A DNA stretch of 27,321 nucleotides from JAKPNF01 sp031556275 (lineage in GTDB: Bacteria; Verrucomicrobiota; Verrucomicrobiia; Opitutales; JAKPNF01): positions 1 through 27,321 of the forward strand of contig JAVBTG010000127.1 of assembly GCA_031556275.1 (NCBI GenBank), read 5' to 3'. The notes below the pieces were generated by a model that ran no database searches, was not told where the DNA came from, and was given only the letters and a program-made list of their open reading frames with translations. Shown piece after piece: positions 1 through 6,736 of the stretch (positions within the stretch are counted from its first letter, which is position 1; each line of letters starts with the position of its first letter). A program made the position numbers and the translations under genes.

Positions 1-158
1 CACTTGCGCGTCATCACGTAGTGGTCGACGAACGCCTCGCCGAAGATCTCTCTAGCGGCGCTGCTCTGCTCGAGCAGTGCGGTCGCTTCTTTCAAGCTGC
101 CCGGCAAGCGTTCGCTGCCGCTGCGCGAGCTTTCCGAGGAAGAAAAGGCCCAGCGCAT
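1..158 (-). pseudogene. C-terminal remnant of a glutamine synthetase-family protein (runs off left edge)
   Basis: Translating the minus strand from an ATG at 158-156 gives an open frame that continues past position 1. From about position 107 leftward it reads LPGSLKEATALLEQSS and then AREIFGEAFVDHYVMTRK, which I recognise as the segment near the C-terminus of the glutamine synthetase catalytic domain (LP-x-SL-x-EA helix, then the FG-x-x-FVDHY-x-x-TR helix). The rest of the enzyme, including the glycine-rich metal and ATP-binding parts that should lie upstream, is absent: upstream in the same frame is a TGA at 176-174 that ends the neighbouring unknown gene, and the other two frames show no synthetase sequence either. 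It therefore looks like a broken gene whose tail alone survives. Family recognition is from memory of the motif; only about 35 residues support it, and the last residues lie outside the window. Confidence 0.5.
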
Positions 159-173
159 GAAGCTGGCGCGCGA

Positions 174-593
174 TCAGCTGCGCCGCTCGTTTTCCTCGCC
201 TTCGCCCTCCGCGAAAATCTCGCCCAGGTCGACGGCGCGGTAAGTGAGGGTGTGCAGCCCCGTCAGCTCCTCAAACGCCTCGATCTCCTCCGCGGCCACC
301 CGCAGCAGCCGGCGCGTCTCGTCGCTGGGCGCGTTTTCGGCCACGCTAAGCAGGAGATTCGGCAGGGAAAAACGGAAAGACCCGTCGAACAGGACAGGTT
401 CAAAAGCCGCCTGCGTCCGGCCCCGGCGGCGGGCTCCCGCGCGCCAACGCCCATGCAGCTCCGCCAGTTCGGCCGCGGCCATCGCGAGGGCGCGGCGGCG
501 CGCGCGGGCCCGGCCGGACAAATCCCCCTGCGCCAAAAGCCGCAACCGGCGGGAGAGGCCGGCCGGATTATCCTGTGGAGATGGGTGATTCAT
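174..593 (-). CDS. hypothetical protein, 139 aa
   Basis: No family recognised. I chose the ATG at 593 (MNHPSPQDNPAGLSRR); the frame stays open to a TTG at 668, but that extension reads like non-coding sequence. The N-terminal half is very Arg/Ala-rich and helical (RARARRRALAMAAAELAELH). The C-terminal half contains a more protein-like segment (FEPVLFDGSFRFSLPNLLLSVAE, then an acidic helix EEIEAFEELTGLHTLTYRAVDLGEIF) and ends in a very acidic tail. There is no signal peptide or membrane segment. The start has no Shine-Dalgarno and is preceded by CCCACC. The stop codon is in frame with the glutamine synthetase remnant that follows directly downstream, so this gene sits at the breakpoint of that remnant. 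It is separated from the tail-fibre unit upstream by a terminator. The gene may be real but strain-specific. Confidence 0.45.
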   Translation of the reverse strand: MNHPSPQDNPAGLSRRLRLLAQGDLSGRARARRRALAMAAAELAELHGRWRAGARRRGRTQAAFEPVLFDGSFRFSLPNLLLSVAENAPSDETRRLLRVAAEEIEAFEELTGLHTLTYRAVDLGEIFAEGEGEENERRS

Positions 594-688
594 GGTGGGA
601 GAGAAGAAAATTTGTTCCCCGCCAGCGCCAAAGATCCGCGCGCGGCCACGGGGGTCACTGGGCGTCAAATTTTAGACGCTTACAAAAC

Positions 689-720
689 CCATAGCAACCA
701 TGCAAAAATAAGGGCTATGG
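689..720. repeat. 7-bp inverted repeat CCATAGC / GCTATGG
   Basis: Perfect arms at 689-695 and 714-720 enclose an 18-base AT-rich loop. On the minus strand the hairpin is followed by GGGTTTTGT. It lies directly after the stronger terminator at 721-756, so it could be a second, back-up terminator for the tail-fibre unit, or an operator in front of the 174-593 gene. Confidence 0.4.
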
Positions 721-756
721 ATAAAAAGCAACCGCCGCGCGCACGCGCGCGCGGCG
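721..756 (-). terminator. Rho-independent terminator of the tail-fibre unit
   Basis: A perfect 10-bp GC stem (cgccgcgcgc at 733-742 pairing with gcgcgcggcg at 747-756, loop of 4) is followed on the minus strand by TTGCTTTTTAT. It lies about 90 bases after the stop of the 73-aa gene, as expected for the end of the 3245-to-846 transcript. Confidence 0.7.
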
Positions 757-845
757 TCCGTCCTTTTCGCCATAAATGCGCCTTTTGCGCGCACCGTCAA
801 CGCTTAAAACGGGCGTCAAACAAAGGGGCCGCCCGCGCAAAACGC

Positions 846-1067
846 TCAGCCGCCCAAAGCAGCCCGGATGCCTTCCTCCGGCAAGGGCGTTTCGGCGTCC
901 AAAACGATGCCGACAAGCGTGTTGCCACTGTCGAGCGCGTTGCCTTCGGCGTCGACAAAGCGCCCGGCCGCCTGCAAGGCGTCCACGCGGAAATTTCGCG
1001 CGCCGTCGACGGCGATGATCCTCGGCGCGCACGCGCCGGCGTTGGGGGTGTTTTCTGAGTTTTCCAT
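846..1067 (-). CDS. small protein (73 aa) downstream of the tail-fibre gene
   Basis: No family recognised. It starts 6 bases after the stop of the large tail-fibre gene and is followed by a terminator, so the two are almost certainly one transcript. The protein is acidic, without signal peptide or membrane helix. It contains a strand-rich core (RIIAVDGARNFRVDAL, then GRFVDAEGNALDSGNTLVGIVL) and ends in a short helix (LPEEGIRAALGG). Small proteins encoded just after phage fibre genes are often assembly factors or fibre-tip accessory proteins, but nothing in this sequence identifies it as one; that role is inferred from position only. The ATG is preceded by ACGACC and has no Shine-Dalgarno. A longer open frame (715-1455) overlapping it on the same strand was rejected. 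Confidence 0.65.
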   Translation of the reverse strand: MENSENTPNAGACAPRIIAVDGARNFRVDALQAAGRFVDAEGNALDSGNTLVGIVLDAETPLPEEGIRAALGG

Positions 1068-1073
1068 GGTCGT

Positions 1074-3245
1074 TTAATTGAGTGGTTCGATAGTGAGCTG
1101 GACGTTGATCGTGCCCGAAAACGCGGCGGCCGGGGTCACCGTCACCCTTCCCGCCGCGCCGGGGTAAATGGCGGGGATTTCCGCCCACGCGCCCGCCGCA
1201 AGAGCCTGCGCGGCGGCATAGGGCTCCCCAAGGCCGTTGGCTAACGCCACCGTGCAAGCCGCGCTGGCCTTGAGCCGCGCGACCACGCGGCAACCCGCGG
1301 GGGTCGTGTTTCCGAGATTCGTCAAAAACGCCTTGGAGTCGGCGGTGCCGTCCCAAGTGAGCGCGTCTGTTGAAACTGAGATGCCGGGGACACGCTCGGA
1401 GGCCGCCGAGCCATACAAGATGGCGTGATTGCAATTGCCCGACAAGTCCGCGCACACCAGGCCGCGCGGCGAATCGTCCAATGAAAGAGTCGCATGTTCG
1501 GCGGCTGTCGGGTCACGCAGTGCGGCGGGCTCGTCGAGGCCGCGCGTGTAGTCGTCGACGCTGTAAAGCCCGCCGGATTTTGGAAGGACATGGTTGAATA
1601 TTTTGACACGGCTGATCCCGGTGTCTCCGGTGTCCGGGGTGGCCGCGTTGCGTGTGGTCGCGCCGAATTCCATCGGGTATGCGTTCGAAAAATCTCCCGT
1701 AAAGGCGCCGTTGCTCCGGTACGTGTATGCCTGCTCAACCCCGTCAACATAACAGCGGGCGAGAAACTCCTCGCCGTCGGACAAACTAAACACAACGGTA
1801 TGCAGCTTCCCGTCGGCCGGAAAGCTGGATAGATCGTATTGACGTAAAAGACCGAGGGAAACATTCGCCTTATTGGTCGCGACGAAATGCATTTTCGTGT
1901 TGGTGTTTGCCGGATAGATTAGAAAGTGATTTTCGTTGGCCCCCGCACCGTTATGAATTTTGGTCACGATGTTTGCGCCACTTACCCAAGGGGTTCGGCG
2001 GCGGTATGACAGGCAAAGCGTGAACGGCACGCGCCCGAAGCCGTTCGCTTGTGTTTGGATGTAGCCGAGCCCCCTTGCGCTTCCTCCGCCGTGCGTGGCG
2101 ATCATCCCGCGCGCGGCGATCATGGCAGCGCGGTCGGCGAGGCGTTCGGCTTTTTCAGCGCTCAGCAGCGTGTCGAGCGCGAGGCGGCTCCACGCGCTGC
2201 CCGTGTAAAGCGCCGCGTCGCCGGCGGCCCATGCAACACCTCCGAAGGTCCCGGCGGTTGAAATGATCCAATACTGCCCCGCCTGCGTCGCAGCCGGCGC
2301 CGTGTTAGCGGATGCGTTCCACGCGCCCTTGTAAGACAGATTGTTGGCGATGGCCTTGAGGTCCGTCAGCGATCGCGCGGCCTCAGCGGCGGAGGCCGCC
2401 GCGCAGTCCTTCTGGGCCAGCGCCGTCTGCGCCGCTTGCCGGGCGTCGGCGCGGGCGGCTTCGGATTCGCCGAGGGCCTGGCGGACTTCGGCGAGCGCGC
2501 CCTCGACGCCCTGCGCGTGCCCCGACGCCGCCCCCTCGCACGCGGCGGCGTTGGCGGCGCTGGCGGACGCCTCACGCGCCGATTCCGCCGCCCCCTCGCA
2601 GTCGGCGCTCGCCTGCGCGGCCGCCCGCCCCGCCGTTTCAAGCGCGGAATCGACGGCGGCCGCCACAGCCTCCCGCGCCTCGCGACTCATGGCGGCACGC
2701 GCCGCCGCAAGCTCCTTGGCGGAGGCAAAATCAGCCATCGGCTTGAGCTTCACGGCGGGCGCGTCGGGCGTGCCCCCCCACGACAACAGCGTTCCCGCGA
2801 AAGCCCTCCTGTCGCCGGGCAATTCCAGCATCGCGGAGGCCTCGTCCGCCTCATACGCGCTCTGCGGCAGGCGCACCGTCCCCGAAAGCCGCGTGTCCAA
2901 CTGCTCCGCGAAACGCTGCGCTCGGTCAAATCCCTCCTGCACCGTGCGGATCGGGAAACGGTCGCTCTGCGACAAGCTCACCCCATGCTCCGCGCCCTGC
3001 GCGCGAAACACCGTCAGCCGTTCGGCGGCCCGCAAGGGGTCGCGGGTCAGCGTCAATGTGCGACGGCCCGATTTGGGATCGACGGCGATGTCATAATCCG
3101 CCCCGAGGCGCAGCGCCACATCGCCGCCCGAGGCCGGCGTGCGCGCGACCGCGACGTCGGAAGCGTCCGAAAACGCGAATGAAATGTCAAACGCCGACGT
3201 CCCTTCCGGCGTGCCGGCGAAAATGTTTTTTGTTGTGTTGCCCAT
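1074..3245 (-). CDS. phage-type tail fibre / LamG-domain adhesin, 723 aa
   Basis: Residues about 15-165 resemble the N-terminal virion-attachment domain of T7-like tail fibres and tailspikes: beta strands (FDISFAFSDASDVAV, GADYDIAVDPKSG, LTVFRAQG) followed by a helix RTVQEGFDRAQRFAEQLD and a short LPQS segment. Residues about 172-300 are an Ala/Glu/Arg heptad-like stretch typical of a trimeric coiled-coil stalk. Residues about 303-355 carry the aromatic phage-fibre segment GAWNASANTAPA...QAGQYWIIS. Residues about 400-560 look like a LamG/concanavalin-like beta sandwich that could bind glycans, and DLSGNCNHAILYG (about 600-612) plus a final beta domain close the protein. There is no signal peptide, so export would need a phage-like particle or lysis. 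No capsid, terminase or other tail gene is nearby. It may be a prophage relic, part of a tail-like particle encoded elsewhere, or a domesticated adhesin. Confidence 0.8.
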   Translation of the reverse strand: MGNTTKNIFAGTPEGTSAFDISFAFSDASDVAVARTPASGGDVALRLGADYDIAVDPKSGRRTLTLTRDPLRAAERLTVFRAQGAEHGVSLSQSDRFPIRTVQEGFDRAQRFAEQLDTRLSGTVRLPQSAYEADEASAMLELPGDRRAFAGTLLSWGGTPDAPAVKLKPMADFASAKELAAARAAMSREAREAVAAAVDSALETAGRAAAQASADCEGAAESAREASASAANAAACEGAASGHAQGVEGALAEVRQALGESEAARADARQAAQTALAQKDCAAASAAEAARSLTDLKAIANNLSYKGAWNASANTAPAATQAGQYWIISTAGTFGGVAWAAGDAALYTGSAWSRLALDTLLSAEKAERLADRAAMIAARGMIATHGGGSARGLGYIQTQANGFGRVPFTLCLSYRRRTPWVSGANIVTKIHNGAGANENHFLIYPANTNTKMHFVATNKANVSLGLLRQYDLSSFPADGKLHTVVFSLSDGEEFLARCYVDGVEQAYTYRSNGAFTGDFSNAYPMEFGATTRNAATPDTGDTGISRVKIFNHVLPKSGGLYSVDDYTRGLDEPAALRDPTAAEHATLSLDDSPRGLVCADLSGNCNHAILYGSAASERVPGISVSTDALTWDGTADSKAFLTNLGNTTPAGCRVVARLKASAACTVALANGLGEPYAAAQALAAGAWAEIPAIYPGAAGRVTVTPAAAFSGTINVQLTIEPLN

Positions 3246-3269
3246 GGTGTTTTTCTGTTGAAACCGCGC

Positions 3270-3288
3270 GGGGCCGAACGAAGGCCCC
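3270..3288. repeat. 6-bp perfect GC hairpin in the leader of the tail-fibre gene
   Basis: GGGGCC (3270-3275) and GGCCCC (3283-3288) enclose a 7-base loop. It sits between the MFS stop (3359) and the tail-fibre ATG (3245), with no T-run on either side, so a leader structure or a weak terminator of the efflux operon are both possible. A possible -35/-10 pair (TTGATT ... TAAAAA on the minus strand) precedes it. Confidence 0.3.
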
Positions 3289-3358
3289 TCGCACCGATTT
3301 TTAACACCGCCGCGCCGCGAATCAACCGCGCGTCAAATTTTTCCCGCCAAACGGTCCC

Positions 3359-4978
3359 TTAGGCGGCGTACCGGGTGGTGCGCGCGCGGATCACGGCGTT
3401 GAAATGGGTGAGCGCCGTCAGCGCCGCGACGACCAGCAACGCCATCAGCACATAGCCGAAAATCTCCTTCACCGCGCACACGACGGCCTGCTCGTGGACG
3501 GTTTGGAACAGCCCGCTCAGCGCGACTTTGACGGCCTCGGCGTTGGGCACGCCGCGCGCGGCGGCGGCTTGCAGGCCATCCACCAACACCGACTGAGCGC
3601 CGGGGTTGAGCACGTCCACCTCGCGCGAAAGGGCGCTCACATAATACAGCGCGCGCACCTCCAGCCATTTTGAAAAAAGGCACATCCCCGCCACGGCCGC
3701 GAGCGTCGAGCGCACGGTCAGGAAGAAAAACGCGTTGTGCGATTTGAGGTTTTGGGGGATATCCTCCACGGAGTAGGAGCCGAAGGCGATAAAGGCCGTC
3801 AGCATGCCGAACCCGCGCAGCAGCGAGGGCAGGATGAGCGCCTCGAATGTGCCCTCGGGGCTGACCTCAAAATACACGAGCGCGGCGTAGGCGGCGAAGC
3901 TCAGCACGCTCACTGTCGTCAGGTAGCGAAACCGGAACGGCCGCGTGCGGCTCCACCAGAAGCAAAAGCACCCTGCCAGCGCGAAGGCGGGCACCATGGC
4001 GAGATTCAGACTGTTGCCGTACAGGGCGTCGTAATGCAGCACTTGGTCGACATACGCCGAAATGAGATAGCCCGACCCCGCCAGCACCATGACGCCGAAC
4101 ATGTAAGTGTGCGCCAAAAGCGTCTTGCGGTAGCCCAGCACCTCATGGCGCAGATAGGGATTTTTTTTGCCCTTGCGCGCGCAAAAATAAAGCGCGGCCG
4201 CAATCGGCAGCACGCCCGTGCACGCGCGGATGAAAGGGCTGTCAAACCAGTCGAACACATTGCCGTAATTGAGCGCGCTGGTGGCCGCCGCGAGAAACAG
4301 GGCGACCAGCACCATGCCGGAAAAATCGATGTCTTTGAGCGAGATTTTCAACGACTCGTGCCGGCGGCGAAAGCACAGCATCACCAGCGCCAGCGACACC
4401 AGCAGCATGGCCATCCCCACATAATAGACGTACCGCCAGTCGTGGAGATAGGCGAAATACGTCGTCAGCATGATGCCCGCCTGCCCCACCGCGAAATTGA
4501 TCGGCAAAAAGAAGCAGTAAAACTCCATCATCAGCCCGCGCTTGGAAAAGATCGGCCCCAAAATCCCCACCAGCTCGATGATCGCAAACCCCTTGAGCAG
4601 CCCCAAAAACAGCGAGCACACGAGCAGTCCCGGCATCGTTTCCGCGCGCGCGCAAAAAAAGCTCAAGACCGCCTGCCCCGTCAGCGCCGCCAGAAAAACC
4701 GCCTTCGAGCCGAGCCCGCTGCGCACCATCCCCACGATCGGGAACGCCAACCCGACCCCAAGGCTTGTGATGTAAAAACAGATCGCCACATCCTCGTTGA
4801 GCAACCCCATCGACGCCCCCAGGCTCACGCCGTTGCACACGTAGGAGCCGTTGACGAGCATGATCGTCGCCTGTAAAAACAAGGCGACGCACACCTGCGC
4901 CCGATACGGCACCCAGTCCAAAAACGCGCCGCCGTTTTTTCGGGGAGACAAACGCTCCGCTGGTTTTTCCGCGGGCAT
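3359..4978 (-). CDS. MFS transporter, DHA2/EmrB-like, 539 aa
   Basis: A long hydrophobic protein with about 14 predicted membrane segments, the topology of the 14-helix DHA2 drug:proton antiporter branch of the major facilitator superfamily. Segments visible include VCVALFLQATIMLVNGSY (about 29-46), ITSLGVGLAFPIVGMV (about 70-85), VGMAMLLVSLALVMLCF (about 187-203) and a C-terminal helix before RARTTRYAA. It starts 7 bases after the stop of an HlyD/EmrA-like adaptor gene, the usual arrangement for tripartite efflux pumps in which the MFS pump in the inner membrane works with a periplasmic adaptor and a TolC-type outer-membrane channel. No channel gene is in the window. The substrate cannot be read from the sequence. 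The short cytoplasmic N-terminus ends with the positively charged SPRKNGG before the first helix. Confidence 0.85.
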   Translation of the reverse strand: MPAEKPAERLSPRKNGGAFLDWVPYRAQVCVALFLQATIMLVNGSYVCNGVSLGASMGLLNEDVAICFYITSLGVGLAFPIVGMVRSGLGSKAVFLAALTGQAVLSFFCARAETMPGLLVCSLFLGLLKGFAIIELVGILGPIFSKRGLMMEFYCFFLPINFAVGQAGIMLTTYFAYLHDWRYVYYVGMAMLLVSLALVMLCFRRRHESLKISLKDIDFSGMVLVALFLAAATSALNYGNVFDWFDSPFIRACTGVLPIAAALYFCARKGKKNPYLRHEVLGYRKTLLAHTYMFGVMVLAGSGYLISAYVDQVLHYDALYGNSLNLAMVPAFALAGCFCFWWSRTRPFRFRYLTTVSVLSFAAYAALVYFEVSPEGTFEALILPSLLRGFGMLTAFIAFGSYSVEDIPQNLKSHNAFFFLTVRSTLAAVAGMCLFSKWLEVRALYYVSALSREVDVLNPGAQSVLVDGLQAAAARGVPNAEAVKVALSGLFQTVHEQAVVCAVKEIFGYVLMALLVVAALTALTHFNAVIRARTTRYAA

Positions 4979-4985
4979 CGCCGTG

Positions 4986-6062
4986 TTATTTGACCGCCGC
5001 CGTCTCGGCCGTCATGCCCGCGCGCAGCAGCGCGAGCGTCTCGGAAGTCGTATCAACAAATTCGATACGCACGGGGACGCGCTGGCGCACCTTTACGAAA
5101 TTGCCCGCCGAGTTGTCGATCGGCAGCAGCGAGTATTTGGAGCCCGTCGCGGCGGAGATCGCGCTCACCTGCCCCCTCAGCTCCATGCCGGGAAACGCGT
5201 CCACAAAAATTTTGACCCGCTGCCCCACATGCAGGCGGGCGACCTGCGTCTCCTTGTAGTTGGCGGTGATCCACTTTTGCTCGTCGTCCACAAAATGCGC
5301 GACGGACTGGCCCGCGCAGACAAACTCGCCCGGCTCCACCGAACGGCGGCCCACGCAGCCGTCGTAAGGCGCGGTGATCTGCGTGTAGCCCAGCTCCAGA
5401 TTCGCCAGTTCCAAATCCGCCTTGCGCCGCGAAATAAGCGCCTCGGCCCCCTTTATCTTGTGCGTGAGCGAACGATGCTGGGCGGCAAGGGCGTCCTTCT
5501 GCCGCCGCAGCGATTCCAATTTGGCCGCGCCGCCCTTGAAGGCGCTGAGCGCCTGCTCGTACGCCTGCAGCGAAACCGCCTTTTCACGCAACAGCTTTTC
5601 ATGCCGTTCGGCGTCGGCCTTGAGCTGGGCGAGCTGGACGGCGGTTTCCTCGATATTAGACTGCGCCGCCCAGATGTGCGCCCCCGCCGCCTCGATATCG
5701 GCCTTTAGCACCTCCAACGCCCCCTCGGCGGCGAGCAACGCCGCCCGCGCGTCTTCCACGCGCACGCGAAACTCGCGGTCGTCGATGCGCAGGAGTACCG
5801 CCCCTTTTTGCACACGCTGGTGCTCCTTAAAATTGACCTCGCCGATATACCCGGACACCCGCACGTTGATCGGCACGATATACTGGTCGACGATCGCGTC
5901 GTTGGTGATCTCGTAGGCGGCGTGCCGCCAAAAAAAGTGCCCCAGCCACAACAGCCCCGCTGCCAGCAACACGCCGCACACGGCATTGACCGCCACATTG
6001 CGCCGCCGCCTTTGTTTAAACTCCGCCAACTTGCGCGCCCAGGAATTTGCTTTGCCCTTCAT
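4986..6062 (-). CDS. HlyD/EmrA-family membrane-fusion (periplasmic adaptor) protein, 358 aa
   Basis: One N-terminal membrane anchor (about residues 22-45, VAVNAVCGVLLAAGLLWLGHFFW) follows a basic cytoplasmic stub. Then comes the first half of the lipoyl domain (DQYIVPINVRVSGYIGEV, then VQKGAVLLRIDD). A long helical hairpin of about 120 residues (about 103-225) is the part that reaches the outer-membrane channel. The second lipoyl half is LELGYTQITAPYDGCVGRR with VEPGEFVCAGQSV, and a beta-barrel follows (WITANYKETQVARLHVGQRVKI). The length fits EmrA/VceA-type adaptors. It is the first gene of a two-gene operon with the MFS pump directly downstream. A possible promoter lies upstream at 6089-6118. 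A weak GAGGGA sits 11-13 bases before the ATG, one of the few Shine-Dalgarno-like sites in the window. Confidence 0.88.
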   Translation of the reverse strand: MKGKANSWARKLAEFKQRRRRNVAVNAVCGVLLAAGLLWLGHFFWRHAAYEITNDAIVDQYIVPINVRVSGYIGEVNFKEHQRVQKGAVLLRIDDREFRVRVEDARAALLAAEGALEVLKADIEAAGAHIWAAQSNIEETAVQLAQLKADAERHEKLLREKAVSLQAYEQALSAFKGGAAKLESLRRQKDALAAQHRSLTHKIKGAEALISRRKADLELANLELGYTQITAPYDGCVGRRSVEPGEFVCAGQSVAHFVDDEQKWITANYKETQVARLHVGQRVKIFVDAFPGMELRGQVSAISAATGSKYSLLPIDNSAGNFVKVRQRVPVRIEFVDTTSETLALLRAGMTAETAAVK

Positions 6063-6088
6063 GAGAATTTTTATCCCTCAAAAGCAAA

Positions 6089-6118
6089 ATCAGACACCCG
6101 CAAGCCGGGCGGGGTCAA
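6089..6118 (-). promoter_or_regulatory. possible sigma70-type promoter of the efflux operon
   Basis: On the minus strand TTGACC (6118-6113) and TCTGAT (6094-6089) are separated by 18 bases and lie about 30 bases before the HlyD start. Four of six -10 positions match the consensus. Confidence 0.35.
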
Positions 6119-6165
6119 CGCAAAAACCCCCTGGCCGGCAAACCGAGACGTCCCCCCCGCGCCGG

Positions 6166-6726
6166 CTAATCCCGCCCCGCCAAATTTTTTCCGGCCAAAA
6201 AGCCCGCCAACTTTCCCGCCGGAACCGTTTCGACGGGCTTGCCGCCCTCCTCCTCGAACAGGGCGCGGTAAAGCAGCTGCTGTTGCGAACCGCCAAGATC
6301 CAGCCGCCCGACGCATTTGCTTTGCAGCCGACCGTTTTCAACCCGATAGGCCATGAGCGTCCCCTCCTGGCCCCCGCCCCGCAGATAGGCAAACACGGTG
6401 CCCTTGCCCTCAAACAACGGGGACTTTCCCACCGCGACAGTTTCGGGGTGCAGCGTCGGCATGTCCGGAATCGACCGGAAGACCCCCGCCTCATCCTCGA
6501 CATAGACAACCCAAAACAAGCCGCTGGCCCCGTTGCGGTTTCCGTCGTGGCTGACCCACCATTGCGCGGGCCCCGAGCCGTCGGCCGGAATGTGGATAAA
6601 ATAATAGCTCGACGGTTTTCCGGTCGATTGCGCCTGGCGCAAATCGGCGGCCAATTCGCTCGCCTTGGCGGCCAAGGCGAACGCCGCCATGCAGGCAAAA
6701 CAGAAAATTTTGACGATTGCTTTCAT
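6166..6726 (-). CDS. secreted hypothetical protein, 186 aa (candidate partner of the lysozyme-domain protein)
   Basis: A clear Sec signal peptide is visible (MKAIVKIFCFACMAAFALAAKA, cleavage near residue 22), so it is periplasmic or secreted. The mature part is a soluble, strand-rich domain: SYYFIHIPADGSGPAQWWVSHDG, LFWVVYVEDEAGVFRSIPDMP, GTVFAYLRGGGQEGTLMAYRVENGRLQ, and a final helical tail. It contains a single Cys (SKCVGRL). No family is recognised. It begins 10 bases after the stop of the 920-aa gene whose C-terminus is lysozyme-like, so they share a transcript. A small periplasmic protein directly behind a peptidoglycan hydrolase is the usual layout of an effector with its immunity protein, but the role is inferred from arrangement only; it could equally be an accessory or binding protein. 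Confidence 0.75.
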   Translation of the reverse strand: MKAIVKIFCFACMAAFALAAKASELAADLRQAQSTGKPSSYYFIHIPADGSGPAQWWVSHDGNRNGASGLFWVVYVEDEAGVFRSIPDMPTLHPETVAVGKSPLFEGKGTVFAYLRGGGQEGTLMAYRVENGRLQSKCVGRLDLGGSQQQLLYRALFEEEGGKPVETVPAGKLAGFLAGKNLAGRD

Positions 6727-6736
6727 GATGCGTGTG

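Noticed and set aside
22..243. Plus-strand open frame reading LPLRELSEEEKAQRMKLARDQLRRSF
   Set aside because: Looks protein-like, but follows an in-frame stop with no start codon and lies antisense to the glutamine synthetase remnant and the end of the 139-aa gene.
21..1058. 345-codon plus-strand open frame
   Set aside because: Antisense to three minus-strand genes and a terminator; composition is that of a shadow frame.
715..1455. 246-codon open frame on the minus strand
   Set aside because: Overlaps the tail-fibre and 73-aa genes in another frame; the translation is an Arg/Gly/His-rich shadow typical of high-GC DNA, while the 73-aa frame fits the operon spacing.
846..3245. A prophage
   Set aside because: Only a fibre-like gene and one small protein are present; no integrase, terminase, capsid, lysis genes or attachment-site repeats were seen.
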